Counted from the first letter of the stretch, positions 26,146-35,107 are shown. The stretch: DNA of 64,000 nucleotides from Arthrobacter sp. ISL-72 (GCF_018613755.1 NZ_JAGGPP010000004.1:410890-474889); one strand, 5' to 3'. Made by a program: numbers and translations. Notes: generated by a model from the letters alone, not told the origin.

Positions 26146-27363
26146 ATGGCTGAGATCTACACTTCCAGGCTCACAACCCGAGTGGATTTCCCAGCACGCG
26201 CCAGGGCTGTTGCTTCGATTCCTTCACTGCTGAGGGTCCAAGGATTCCTGAGCGCGCACGCCGGCCGCCAAGGCAGACCCGGCATATGCGATTTCACGCT
26301 CGGCAATCCGCATCAAATGCCGCAGGAGGCATACGTCGCGGCGCTACGGGAGCAGCTGGAACCCCGGAACGAGGGCTGGTTCGCGTACAAAACCAACGGC
26401 GTCGAAGCCCAGACAGCCGCGGCCGAGTCGCTCCAGCGTCTACTGGAGATGCGCTTCGAGCCGCAGGACATCCACCTCACCACGGGCGGTTTCACGGCCA
26501 TCGCCATGGCTCTGAAGTCCGTGGCCAATCCCGGCGACGAGGTGATCTACAGCCTGCCGCCGTGGTTCCTGTACGAGGCCATGATCATTGAAGCCGGGCT
26601 GGTCCCGGTCAAGGTGCGGATCGATGCTGAATCGTTCGACCTGGACCTCACGGCCATCGCCGCCGCCATCACGCCCCGGACCAGGGTGGTCATCGTCAAC
26701 TCGCCGAACAACCCCACGGGCCGGATCTACCCGCCCACGCTGTTGGTAAAGCTCGCGGCGCTGCTGGAACTCGCGTCGGAGCGCAACGGCCGCCGGATCT
26801 ATCTGCTGTCGGACGAGGCGTACAACCGGATTGTGTATGACGGCGCCCGCTTCCACAGCCCGGCTGAGTACTATCCGCACACGCTGCTGGCCTACTCCTA
26901 CGGTAAAACGCATCTCGCACCCGGCCAGCGTGTGGGCTATCTGGCCTTGCCGCCCACCATTCCGGACCGGGATGCACTGCGGGAAATCCTGAGTGCGCTG
27001 CAGGTTGCCATGGGCTGGATCTACCCCAATGCGCTGCTCCAGTACGCACTGCCTGCGCTGGAAAAGTTCTCCATCGACGTCGGGCAGCTGCAGCGCAAGC
27101 GTGACCGCCTATACGACGAGCTGACGGGGATGGGCTACCAGCTCCACCGGCCCGAGGGCTCGTTCTACCTCTTCGTGCACTCGCCGATGGCCGACGACGA
27201 AGCGTTCACGGAGTCCCTGGCAACCCGCGACGTCTATGTCCTGCCGGGCGCCCTGTTTGAAACCCCAGGGTTCTTCCGCATCTCCCTGACCGCCAACGAG
27301 GAGATGGTGGAGCGCAGCCTGCCGGCGTTCGCGGAGGCGATCCGCCTCGCGGAGGGCGGCTGA
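26146..27363 (+). CDS. PLP-dependent class I/II aminotransferase
   Basis: A 405-residue fold-type I aminotransferase. NSPNNPTGRIYPP binds the cofactor phosphate and carboxylate region, LLSDEAYNRIVYD holds the pyridine-facing Asp, and the Schiff-base lysine is in YSYGKTHLAPGQRVGY. The start is fixed by AAGGGAG eight bases upstream. Its family resembles aspartate/aromatic aminotransferases, but the amino acid used cannot be assigned. It precedes an AhpD-like gene by 124 bases, with no obvious functional link. Confidence 0.85.
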   Translation: MAEIYTSRLTTRVDFPARARAVASIPSLLRVQGFLSAHAGRQGRPGICDFTLGNPHQMPQEAYVAALREQLEPRNEGWFAYKTNGVEAQTAAAESLQRLLEMRFEPQDIHLTTGGFTAIAMALKSVANPGDEVIYSLPPWFLYEAMIIEAGLVPVKVRIDAESFDLDLTAIAAAITPRTRVVIVNSPNNPTGRIYPPTLLVKLAALLELASERNGRRIYLLSDEAYNRIVYDGARFHSPAEYYPHTLLAYSYGKTHLAPGQRVGYLALPPTIPDRDALREILSALQVAMGWIYPNALLQYALPALEKFSIDVGQLQRKRDRLYDELTGMGYQLHRPEGSFYLFVHSPMADDEAFTESLATRDVYVLPGALFETPGFFRISLTANEEMVERSLPAFAEAIRLAEGG

Positions 27364-27487
27364 ACACGCCGGGCTTTGTGTTGACTCCCCGCGGGCCGCG
27401 GAGGAATATCGCACATGTCCGCACCGGCGCTGCCAGGGCTCTCGCCGCCGTGCAGCGCGGGTGGCCCAGCCGGAAGAAGGATCCCCC

Positions 27488-28099
27488 ATGTCCATATTCG
27501 CCACCACTCCCGAAAGCCAGGCGTTCGGCCTGAAGGCGAAAATTTACGACGACGATTTCCGCTCCCACGGTTATGTCGCCAAGCACACCAAGGACCTGGC
27601 GCTGAATCCGGAGGCGTATGTGGCGTTCGAAGCGCTCATCAGCGCCATCACCCAGAACATGGATCTGCGTCGGTACGAGCTGGTGACCCTGGCGGCCGCG
27701 CAGGCACTCGGCTCGGCCCACTGCCGGCTCGCCCACGGGCTCAAAGCCCTGCGGGCCATCGACGAGGAGGAGCTGGTGCAGATCGCCCGGGACTACCATA
27801 ACGCCGGACTCTCACCGGCGGAGGTGGCGATGATGGAGTACGCCGAACGCCTCAGCAACGACGCAGTAAGCATGACGGATTCGGACACCCTGGACCTGCG
27901 GGACCATGGCTTCACCGACCGGGAAATCCTGGACATCACGCTAGCTGCTGGGGCCCGGAATTACATGAGCCGCGTACTGCAGGCCATCGCAGCCGAAGTG
28001 GACGTTCCCACCAAGCTCTCCCCGCAGCTTCGCAGCGCCCTGCTGGCACCCCTGGCGCAGTACGGAGCGGCCGCGAAGCCCCGCCACCGCGGCGCCTAG
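27488..28099 (+). CDS. Carboxymuconolactone decarboxylase/AhpD-like protein
   Basis: 203 residues of the CMD/AhpD-like superfamily, close to uncharacterised peroxidase-related enzymes. The active-site-like segment is GSAHCRLAHG, with a Cys and a His spaced like the family motif but lacking the second Cys of true AhpD. ATG 27488 with GAAGGA before it is preferred to an ATG at 27461. Repeat array E begins nine bases after its stop. The reaction is unknown. Confidence 0.78.
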   Translation: MSIFATTPESQAFGLKAKIYDDDFRSHGYVAKHTKDLALNPEAYVAFEALISAITQNMDLRRYELVTLAAAQALGSAHCRLAHGLKALRAIDEEELVQIARDYHNAGLSPAEVAMMEYAERLSNDAVSMTDSDTLDLRDHGFTDREILDITLAAGARNYMSRVLQAIAAEVDVPTKLSPQLRSALLAPLAQYGAAAKPRHRGA

Positions 28100-28107
28100 C
28101 CTCCCCG

Positions 28108-28150
28108 ACGCTCTCTCACATCCTGCCGGTTTCATAGCAACGCTCTCTCA
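28108..28150. repeat. 32-bp periodic repeat array E, inverted part (2 units)
   Basis: ACGCTCTCTCAC occurs at 28108 and 28140, 32 bases apart, each followed by (T/A)TCCTGCCG as in array A. It starts nine bases past the stop of the AhpD-like gene. Confidence 0.85.
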
Positions 28151-28317
28151 CTTCCTGCCGAGAAACCCCCGGCGGGTTCAGGGGGCGTCCGTGGGCATGA
28201 AGCGCATCAGGTTGTGGCCCTGCCAGCTGCCAGTGAAGGGCGCCAAACACTCAACAATCGTCATACCCGCAGTCTGGCCGGTTTGAGGCCCTGCCGCCAG
28301 AGGCCGGCCGGGAAAGG
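28151..28317. other. Spacer between the two halves of array E
   Basis: About 167 non-coding bases separate the inverted and direct units here, much more than in arrays A-C. I see no gene in it. Confidence 0.5.
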
Positions 28318-28394
28318 TGAGAGAGCGCTCCTAAAAAGCCGACAAAAGGTGAGAGAGCGTCCGGAAAAAACCCGCAGGAAGTGAGAGAGCGTCC
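28318..28394. repeat. 32-bp periodic repeat array E, direct part (3 units)
   Basis: TGAGAGAGCG(C/T) occurs at 28318, 28350 and 28382, exactly 32 bases apart, with AAAAACCCGCAGGAAG-like linkers. It lies upstream of the hypothetical gene at 28479. Confidence 0.88.
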
Positions 28395-28478
28395 CCACGC
28401 TCGGCGCAAGGCGTGGCCAGCCCGGACCGTTGGTTCGGCCATTGGCTGCGGTTGCCGCCCTGTGCAAGACTGTCCGCC

Positions 28479-29147
28479 ATGGGGACAGAACGCGGCGCAG
28501 AGGGTCGGGCGGACCTCCCCTACGATCCGAAGCAGCTCTCATCCCGCCAGCGTGCGCTCCTCTTCTTCAACACGACACGTCGCAAATTCTGGGCGGGTTT
28601 CGTCCTTGTGGCGGTGTGGTTTCTACTGCTGGTTCTGCTTGAGGACAAGCCGTACCTTGAGCAGATACCGATCCTCTTCCTGTATGCAGGCATCGGACTG
28701 CTGTGGGGTCTCTTTTCCCACGGTTCCGGCAGGTACAAGCCCGTAGCCATGCCTGCACCGGTGATGCAGCCGGACGCCAGGCGACGCTTCATGAACGAGG
28801 AGAGCTGGGAATCACCGCTGCCGCCGGCCAACGCCATGGACGCCTTGACGGGACTGTTCGGACAGCCCGAGGTGGAGGCCGAGGTGATGGATCACAGCAT
28901 CTGGGTGCAATTGGGCAAGAACTGGCAGGCCGCTGAATGGTGGCACGGGGCAGCTGCACCGCACATCAAACGCAGGCCGGCACTCCAGTTCTTTGTCTAC
29001 CCGTCAGCTGGGGGTTCCACCATCACTGCTTACAGTTCGGACCGCACGCTCGGAGGCGTGTATGACGTGCTGAAACTGTCGGACGAAATGTCCGCCACCG
29101 CCGTCGAACTAGCCCGGAAGGCAACCGAGAAACCTTCCCCCGTGTAG
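28479..29147 (+). CDS. Membrane protein of unknown function
   Basis: 222 residues. Two hydrophobic segments, FWAGFVLVAVWFLLLVLLE and IPILFLYAGIGLLWGLF, follow a charged N-terminus; the remaining 130 residues should form a soluble domain with several Trp residues (SIWVQLGKNWQAAEWWHGA). ATG 28479 is chosen; the frame is open to 28413 but that part lies next to the repeat array. I do not recognise the family. Confidence 0.65.
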   Translation: MGTERGAEGRADLPYDPKQLSSRQRALLFFNTTRRKFWAGFVLVAVWFLLLVLLEDKPYLEQIPILFLYAGIGLLWGLFSHGSGRYKPVAMPAPVMQPDARRRFMNEESWESPLPPANAMDALTGLFGQPEVEAEVMDHSIWVQLGKNWQAAEWWHGAAAPHIKRRPALQFFVYPSAGGSTITAYSSDRTLGGVYDVLKLSDEMSATAVELARKATEKPSPV

Positions 29148-29171
29148 CAACCGGGCCGAAATGGGAACCGC

Positions 29172-30584
29172 CTACACGTACCCGTCCACGATCGCCGCCG
29201 CGATCTCCTTGTACGCGCGCCGCGTCTCGGGGCGGAGCACGTCCAGCGTGACCAGGTCGCCGTCGGCCACGCCGCGGTCGTGCGGGACGGCGATCAGCTG
29301 GCGGCAGATGCCGGAGAGGTGATCCTCGATGGCGTCCTTGTCCACGCGGGAGGAGACCTCGTCCTTGTCCGTGATCACCACGATCGCGTTGCGGGCCAGG
29401 TCCTCGTAGCCGTGGTGGGCCAGCCACTGCAGGGTGCTGCGGGCACGCTTGGCGCCGCTCACCGCGTACCCGGCCGCGATCACAAGGTTGTCCGCGGACT
29501 GCAGGATGCCGCTCATGGCGTTGTGCGTGACGCCGGTGCCGCAGTCGGTCAGCGCCACGGAGTAGTAGCCGGAAATGAGCTTGCGGATGCGCAGGTATTC
29601 CTCCGCCGTGAGCGAGTCCGACACCTCCGGGTCCTGCTCCCCCGCGATCAGGTGCAGCCGCCCGGCGTGGTGCATGTAGCGGGCCAGGGCCGTCAGGGAA
29701 TCGACGGATTCGATGTTCTTGAGCAGGTCAGTGATGGTACGCGGGCTGGCCTGCTGGTAAATGCCTTCGCCCAGGGCGCGCTCCACGAGGTCGCCGGAGT
29801 CGGGATTGGCGTCGATGGCGCACGGGGCGTCTCCGCGGTATTCCGCGAGGGTCAGGCCGACGCCCACCGTGGTGGAGGTCTTGCCGATGCCGCCCTTGAG
29901 GCTGAGTACCGCGGTGTTGTAGCTGCCCTGCAGCTGCCGCGAGATGCGCCGGCCCAGTTCGTCCTCTTCGCGCTGCCGGGGACCTGGGCCCAGGTTGATG
30001 GCGCCGCCGGTCAGTGCGTACAGGGCGCCGCGGAAGCCGCCGCGGGGGCGCGGCTTCTGCTGGCGGACAAAGGACCCGGGCGAGGTGATGAAGTCGGAGA
30101 TGGGCGCGTCCGTTGCGGCCAGTTTGGCGGCCTGGCGTTTGGCTCCGCGCATTGGCGGAACGCCAGCAGAACCGGCGTCGCCGCTGCCCTCCTGAACGCT
30201 GCCCTCTTGAACGGTGACGTTCGACGGCGGCGTGCTGGGTTCGGCGGGGACGGCCCGGCGGCTGCCGGCCGGCTGCGCGGCGGGCTGGGCCGGAACCGAG
30301 GCGGGAGCCGATGCGGGGACCGAGGCCGGCACCGGGGACGGCACAGCGTCCGGACTGGCGTCAGCTTCGGCCTGCGCGTCGGCAACGGCTGCTGCCTCCG
30401 CCCAGGAATTCCGCCGGGCGGGGCCGGTGCGGCTGTTGTTCGGGGTGGCTGCGGCTGGCATGTTTCCTGTCCGGGCATCCGGAGATGCACCTGCCGGGCG
30501 ACGAAGGTCACGGCGGCGGCGCGTCTGGGACTGCCCTGCATTTTGTGCAGTGGCGCGTGGCTTCTTATCGGCCGGTTCGGGCAT
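29172..30584 (-). CDS. ParA/MinD-like ATPase with long disordered N-terminus
   Basis: 470 residues. The first 200 are Pro/Ala/Ser-rich and probably disordered, followed by a deviant Walker A P-loop (SLKGGIGKTSTTVGVGLTLAE) and the CAIDANPDSGDL segment of the MinD/ParA/Mrp family. Similar two-part proteins occur in actinobacteria, some near type VII secretion loci, but none of those genes is adjacent here. ATG 30584 is preceded by GGGGGG and preferred over the frame start at 30641. It could position an envelope or chromosome component; the partner is unknown. Confidence 0.75.
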   Translation of the reverse strand: MPEPADKKPRATAQNAGQSQTRRRRDLRRPAGASPDARTGNMPAAATPNNSRTGPARRNSWAEAAAVADAQAEADASPDAVPSPVPASVPASAPASVPAQPAAQPAGSRRAVPAEPSTPPSNVTVQEGSVQEGSGDAGSAGVPPMRGAKRQAAKLAATDAPISDFITSPGSFVRQQKPRPRGGFRGALYALTGGAINLGPGPRQREEDELGRRISRQLQGSYNTAVLSLKGGIGKTSTTVGVGLTLAEYRGDAPCAIDANPDSGDLVERALGEGIYQQASPRTITDLLKNIESVDSLTALARYMHHAGRLHLIAGEQDPEVSDSLTAEEYLRIRKLISGYYSVALTDCGTGVTHNAMSGILQSADNLVIAAGYAVSGAKRARSTLQWLAHHGYEDLARNAIVVITDKDEVSSRVDKDAIEDHLSGICRQLIAVPHDRGVADGDLVTLDVLRPETRRAYKEIAAAIVDGYV

Positions 30585-30742
30585 TGTCGTCCCCCCAGGA
30601 CTGTCGGCAAGCGGGCAGCGTGTCTTTACGACTTCGATCAAACAGTAATTCTAGGTGCTGCGGCAGTGAAGTCCGCCCATAAACAGCAGGAAGTGGTTAC
30701 GCGCACAGTTGCCCGGACGGGGTGTCCGCCTTAGATTGAGGC

Positions 30743-31477
30743 ATGGCCAACTCTCACGATCACGAACGCGTCGTGGAACTTCAGGACCACATTATCGGCA
30801 CCGCGAACGTCGCCGAGTTCCTGGAGCGCCTGTCCGTCATGGCGGCCGCGGCGCTGAGCCGTGACACGTCGAGCCCCATAGAATGCGGCGTGACCCTGAA
30901 GCGCCGGCGCCGCACCTTCACCGTGGCCGGGAGCAGCCCCCGGGCTGTCCACCTCGACATGATTGAACAAAAAATCGGGGAAGGCCCCTGCATTGAAGCG
31001 CTCCGCATCAAGGCGCCGGTGCTGCTGGCCGACGTCGACACGGAGCCGCGCTGGCCGTCGTACCGGGAAGCATTGGCCGCGGAGGGGTGCCTCAGCACGC
31101 TGGGCGTGCCGCTGGAACTCGGGGAGGATTCGGCCGCTGCGCTGAACTTCTTCGCGGCCGAACCCGGGCTGTTCACCCCTAAGGTGGTCCAGGAGGCCGT
31201 GGAGTTTGCCGACATAGCCGGCGGGGCCGTCCGGCTGGCGGTCCGGCTGGGCACCGCGCAGTCGCTGGCAGACGATCTTGCCGCCGCCTTGGAGAACCGC
31301 ACCTCCATCGATCTGGCCTGCGGTGTGATCATGGGGCAGAACCGCTGCAGCCAGGCCGAGGCAATGGCCATCCTCACCAAGGTGTCCAGCAACCGCAACC
31401 AAAAGCTGCGTGTCGTGGCCGAGGAACTGCTGGCCAACCTGACCGGCGCCGACATCCGAACGCATTTTGACGCCTAG
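30743..31477 (+). CDS. GAF and ANTAR domain regulator
   Basis: 244 residues. An N-terminal GAF-like sensor domain (IGEGPCIEALRIKAPVLLADVDTEPRW in two segments, then GVPLELGEDSAAALNFFA) is followed by a C-terminal ANTAR RNA-binding domain (DLACGVIMGQNRCSQAEAMAI). ANTAR proteins act as antiterminators on paired hairpins in target mRNAs. The ligand of the GAF domain and the targets are unknown. It is divergent from the ParA-like gene. Confidence 0.86.
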   Translation: MANSHDHERVVELQDHIIGTANVAEFLERLSVMAAAALSRDTSSPIECGVTLKRRRRTFTVAGSSPRAVHLDMIEQKIGEGPCIEALRIKAPVLLADVDTEPRWPSYREALAAEGCLSTLGVPLELGEDSAAALNFFAAEPGLFTPKVVQEAVEFADIAGGAVRLAVRLGTAQSLADDLAAALENRTSIDLACGVIMGQNRCSQAEAMAILTKVSSNRNQKLRVVAEELLANLTGADIRTHFDA

Positions 31478-31553
31478 TCCCTCCAGAAATTCATAAAGCA
31501 CGACGGCGGGATCCCCCACGCGCGTGCACCCTCACCACACGGACAACCCCCGC

Positions 31554-31784
31554 TTACCGCGCCAGAGCCCTCATGCCTCTTTTCGAAAGCGATGAGCGCT
31601 GCCCGCAGTTTGAACACGTCACGAAGTACGTGCGGGACATGGTGAAGACCGGGATGAAGAAGAGCGTGAATTTGGAGGCCCGTTCTTCGAGGTACTGCTC
31701 CGCGTACACGCCACAGTAACGGCACGTTGAAAGCCGGCCGGGCAACGCCCGCTGGACCGTCTTGATTCCGAAGAGTAGAAGCAT
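31554..31784 (-). CDS. Small zinc-ribbon protein
   Basis: 76 residues: MLLLFGIKTVQRAL, then two Cys pairs, CRYCG and CSNCG, about 38 residues apart, forming a zinc ribbon around a hydrophobic middle (FTLFFIPVFTMS). ATG 31784 follows AAGGAAG; an open frame to 31853 is rejected. The type is common in Micrococcaceae and of unknown function, possibly membrane-associated. It is divergent from the MarR gene. Confidence 0.75.
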   Translation of the reverse strand: MLLLFGIKTVQRALPGRLSTCRYCGVYAEQYLEERASKFTLFFIPVFTMSRTYFVTCSNCGQRSSLSKRGMRALAR

Positions 31785-31945
31785 CTCTTCCTTTCTGGGG
31801 TTCTCGACCCGTGTCACGGGGACAACTCGAATTCTTAAGTGTTCGTGTTCCAATAGTAATCATGCTTAGTATTGTTGTGACGCTTCACCCGCAGACCCAC
31901 CACCACGTCCTGAGCGCGGCATCCCGGAAAGCAGGCAACAAGCAC

Positions 31946-32419
31946 ATGGCTACATCCAGGCAGGAACGACCCGCAGGATGGTCCACGCACCGCTTATTGT
32001 CGACGGCGGCCCGTTTGGACGAACGCAGGATCAACCGGTGCCTGTTGGGCCTCGGTCTCACCAAGTCGTCCTTCGATGCACTGGACTGCGTGGAGGAACT
32101 GGGCCCCGCCACGCAGAACTACCTGGCTGATGAGCTCGGAATCACTGCCCAGAGCCTGGGCAAGATCCTTGACCGGCTGAAGGACCTGGGCCTCCTCATC
32201 AAGGAACGCGGCACGGCCGACGGCAGGGTCAGGAGCGTAAGGCTGACCGCCCGCGGCCGGTCGGTGCTGCGGACGGCCGAGGAACTGGTCCGCGGGCTCC
32301 CCCGGCCGGAGCGCCAGGCCGAGGTGGACCTGCGGCATCATCTGGAACGGCACATCGCATACATGACGGAGACCGAGAAACGCCAGTCCCGGCAGTCCCG
32401 GGAACAGCACCGGGCATAG
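31946..32419 (+). CDS. MarR-family transcriptional regulator
   Basis: About 157 residues with a winged helix: ADELGITAQSLGKILDRLKDLGLLI as recognition region (in two parts) and the wing RGTADGRVRSVRLTARGRSVL. The start is uncertain: ATG 31946 gives the usual N-terminal length, but in-frame ATGs exist at 31862 and 31811. Target and ligand are unknown. Confidence 0.75.
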   Translation: MATSRQERPAGWSTHRLLSTAARLDERRINRCLLGLGLTKSSFDALDCVEELGPATQNYLADELGITAQSLGKILDRLKDLGLLIKERGTADGRVRSVRLTARGRSVLRTAEELVRGLPRPERQAEVDLRHHLERHIAYMTETEKRQSRQSREQHRA

Positions 32420-32586
32420 CTGGCAAAGCCCCAAGAACGCGTCACAGGAGTTACAAAAGCAACCTTGAGTTAACCTTGAGCGCTCCTTGGCCACCACTTG
32501 AGTGTGCTCCCCCAGACTTTTTCTATCGGAGCCGGACAGGCTCGAAGGTCTGCGGATACGCCGCACAAGTTCAAGGGGAACTTCAA

Positions 32587-33063
32587 ATGAGCAAAGTAGC
32601 TGGACGTAAAAAGCGCATCATCGCCACCACTGCTGCCATGGTTGCCATCGGTGGCGGCGCCGCCTTCGCGTACTGGACCGCCACGGGCACCGGAAACACC
32701 ACCACCTCCGCCGGCACGTCCTCCAACTTCACCATCAGCAGCTCGGTCGCAGGCGGGGCGCTCTCCCCCGGAGGCCCCACCCAGACGGTCACCTTCACGG
32801 TCACCAACCCCGGCACCGGCGTGCAGAAGCTCTCCACCGTTGCCGCTACCGTCGCCGCCACGGACGGCACTGCCTGGACCGCCGTCGGCAACTGCTCCAA
32901 GGATGACTTCGCTGTCGGGACGCCTTCGTTCACCGTCACCGAAATCCCTGCCAACGGCGGCACCGTCACCGGAACCGTCACGCTTCAGATGATCGACCGC
33001 CCGGGCGTGAACCAGGACGGCTGCAAGGGCGCCACCGTACCCGTGCACTTCGTCGCTGGCTGA
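32587..33063 (+). CDS. Exported protein with SipW-like signal segment
   Basis: 158 residues. A basic N-terminus and hydrophobic stretch lead to GGGAAFAYWTATGTGNTT, the pattern found at SipW/TasA-type signal peptides. The mature part is Thr/Gly/Val-rich and beta-predicted, with two Cys (GNCSKDDF, QDGCKG) that may form a disulphide. ATG 32587 follows AAGGGGAA. It is followed by a larger gene with the same signal pattern, 103 bases on. No SipW-type peptidase gene is in the window. Confidence 0.7.
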   Translation: MSKVAGRKKRIIATTAAMVAIGGGAAFAYWTATGTGNTTTSAGTSSNFTISSSVAGGALSPGGPTQTVTFTVTNPGTGVQKLSTVAATVAATDGTAWTAVGNCSKDDFAVGTPSFTVTEIPANGGTVTGTVTLQMIDRPGVNQDGCKGATVPVHFVAG

Positions 33064-33166
33064 AGAGGCAACGCCCTCACGTTCCTCGTGCACACGGCCA
33101 CGCTCCTTCCCCAATGGTGAGCGTTGCCCCAAAAACACCCGCTAAGCAAACGTCGAGAAGGTGCGT

Positions 33167-34594
33167 ATGTCCGGCAGGCGCAACACCAGCTCCCCCGAAG
33201 CCCCCCGAAGCTTCCGGCGGGGGCTGGTGCTGTTTCAGCGTGTGTTTGGCCGCGGCGTCACAGCCGCTGTGATGCTGATCGTTGCCACGCTTTTCGGCTC
33301 CACGGCGGCTTCCGCTTACTGGGCGGCATCAGGAACGGGAAGCACGACGGCGGCAGTCGCCACCCTGGCACCGCCCACCAGCGTGACCGTCCCCGCGACC
33401 AGCGCTTCAGACGTTTCCGTCAGCTGGACCGCATCAGCGGGCACTCCGGCTCCCACCGGCTACTACGTCACCCGCATCACGGGCACCGCGTCCATGCTGG
33501 CCTGCGGCAGCAGCCCGGCCGCCCCGATCACCGGCACCGGATGCACGGACTCTTCGGTCCCGGAGGGAACGCACCGCTACGTTGTCACGGCCATCTACCG
33601 TTCCTGGACTGCCGAGAGTGCGGCCAGCGGAAACGTCACAGTCAATAACATCAGCACCATCAACTTCACGGTTCAGCCGGCGGCCAGCGTCACGGCCGGT
33701 TCAGTGCAGAGCGTCACTGTGGAGCTGCGGACTGCACTTGGGCTCAAGCTGATGATGGCCGGAGTCCCTGTGACCATCGGAATCGGCAACAACCCCGGCG
33801 GCGGCACGGTCACCGGCCCGGCACTGACTGCAAACACCAATCTCCTCGGGGAGGCCACTTTCTCCGGCCTGACCATCACGAAGGCAGGCACCGGCTACAC
33901 CCTGCTGGCCACCAGCCCGGGATACTCCGGTGCAGTGAGCAGTGCCTTCACGGTCACGGCAGCAGCCGCCGTCCGGCTTGTGGCCACCGGCCCTGCCTCG
34001 GGCACCGCCTCCGCAACGGCAACCGTCGGCCCGTTCACTCTGGAGCGGCAGGACACCTACGGGAACCCCGTGACCTCCGGCAGCACCGATGTGACCCTGG
34101 CATCGACGTCCACCGGCACCAAAGTGTTCGCTGCAACGGCAGGCGGCGCAAGTGTCACGAAGGTGACCATTCCGGCAGGGGCCGCATCGGCGTCGTTCTT
34201 TTACGGCGACACGAAAGCCGGATCGTACAGCGTCACGGGCACCGCCAGCGGGCTTATCCAGGCGGCAGCGCCCGTCATTGTTTCCGCTTCGGCGGCCACA
34301 ACGATCGAATTCGTCCAGGGTCCGGCCGGAGGAGCCAGCGGGCAGACGCTGTCACCGGTGACAGTGCAGGTCCTGGATGAATTCCGGAATCCGCTCCTCA
34401 CGAGCGCCAATCCCGTGACACTCACCAAGTTGGAGCAGTCGGGCGGCAGCCTCAGGGGGACAACATCGCAGAACATCGCCGGCGGCCTTGCAACCTTCAG
34501 CGGGCTCTCCATCACGGGCAAAGCCGGGACCTACCACCTGGTGGCGAGCTACGGAACACTAACGGTCACCAGCGCGGCCTTCACCATCACCTGA
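33167..34594 (+). CDS. Secreted Ig-like/fibronectin III-like surface protein
   Basis: 475 residues. After a basic start and a membrane stretch comes STAASAYWAASGTGSTT, the same signal pattern as the preceding protein. A fibronectin III-like domain (PPTSVTVPATSASDVSVSW) and about three Ig-like/invasin-type repeats follow, with phrases such as DTYGNPVTSGSTDVTL and DEFRNPLLTSANPVTL. ATG 33167 lies six bases after GAGAAG; the GTG at 33161 is too close. A role in adhesion or the cell surface is inferred from fold only. Confidence 0.7.
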   Translation: MSGRRNTSSPEAPRSFRRGLVLFQRVFGRGVTAAVMLIVATLFGSTAASAYWAASGTGSTTAAVATLAPPTSVTVPATSASDVSVSWTASAGTPAPTGYYVTRITGTASMLACGSSPAAPITGTGCTDSSVPEGTHRYVVTAIYRSWTAESAASGNVTVNNISTINFTVQPAASVTAGSVQSVTVELRTALGLKLMMAGVPVTIGIGNNPGGGTVTGPALTANTNLLGEATFSGLTITKAGTGYTLLATSPGYSGAVSSAFTVTAAAAVRLVATGPASGTASATATVGPFTLERQDTYGNPVTSGSTDVTLASTSTGTKVFAATAGGASVTKVTIPAGAASASFFYGDTKAGSYSVTGTASGLIQAAAPVIVSASAATTIEFVQGPAGGASGQTLSPVTVQVLDEFRNPLLTSANPVTLTKLEQSGGSLRGTTSQNIAGGLATFSGLSITGKAGTYHLVASYGTLTVTSAAFTIT

Positions 34595-34646
34595 TCGTCA
34601 GACCGAAAAGCCGGCGCCGATGAAACCTGGGCGCCCAAAGAAGCCG

Positions 34647-34766
34647 TTAGACCCGGAACAGCGCGGCTGCCACCACGGCAGCGGTCAGGACCAGGAGAAC
34701 ACCGAGCAGTACATACCCCCGCCATTTGGGGCCGGAGCGGTGCGGGTTGATATCTACATAGGGCAT
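34647..34766 (-). CDS. 39-residue membrane microprotein
   Basis: A short gene of 39 residues: polar N-terminus (MPYVDINPHRSGPKWRG), then one membrane helix (YVLLGVLLVLTAAVVAAALF) and an Arg end. Its ATG overlaps the TAA of the preceding small gene (TAATG, shared base 34766), so it is probably translated by coupling. The hydrophobic profile and coupled layout support a real gene. Function unknown. Confidence 0.6.
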   Translation of the reverse strand: MPYVDINPHRSGPKWRGYVLLGVLLVLTAAVVAAALFRV

Positions 34767-34903
34767 TACTGTCGGACCTTCACGGGAACGGGCTTCGCTG
34801 CGGAGCCGCGCTTGAGGCGGAGCACCAGGTACAGAGCGGTAAACGGAATGAACAGGGTTCCCATCAATGCGCAGAGCGCAAGGGCGTAATCACTCAGAGC
34901 CAC
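34766..34903 (-). CDS. 45-residue membrane microprotein (GTG start)
   Basis: 45 residues starting at GTG 34903 with GGAGG six bases upstream (34910-34914). A hydrophobic N-terminal half (YALALCALMGTLFIPFTALY) is followed by a basic tail (LRLKRGSAAKPVPVKVRQ). The stop overlaps the start of the next microprotein. The strong ribosome site and overlap argue for a real two-gene unit. Partner protein unknown. Confidence 0.62.
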   Translation of the reverse strand: MALSDYALALCALMGTLFIPFTALYLVLRLKRGSAAKPVPVKVRQ

Positions 34904-35107
34904 GGCCTACCTCCAGAATGCGTCGTTGCTGTCGTGGCAGGACGTGAACTGAAGGCTCTTCAGAGAAACGGCCGGCAACGAACGGTGGGATCCCTTATGT
35001 CGGATCAAGCAACACCGTGGCACAAACGGTTCTAATTTGTCAAAACGCCGTATAGGCACTCGACAAATCTTGTCAATTGGATGCTGGTTTCCCTGGGAGT
35101 TCGGCAC

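Noticed and set aside
10988..28394. 32-bp arrays as CRISPR
   Set aside because: Linkers between cores are similar rather than unique spacers, both orientations occur, arrays have only 2-6 units and no cas gene is present.
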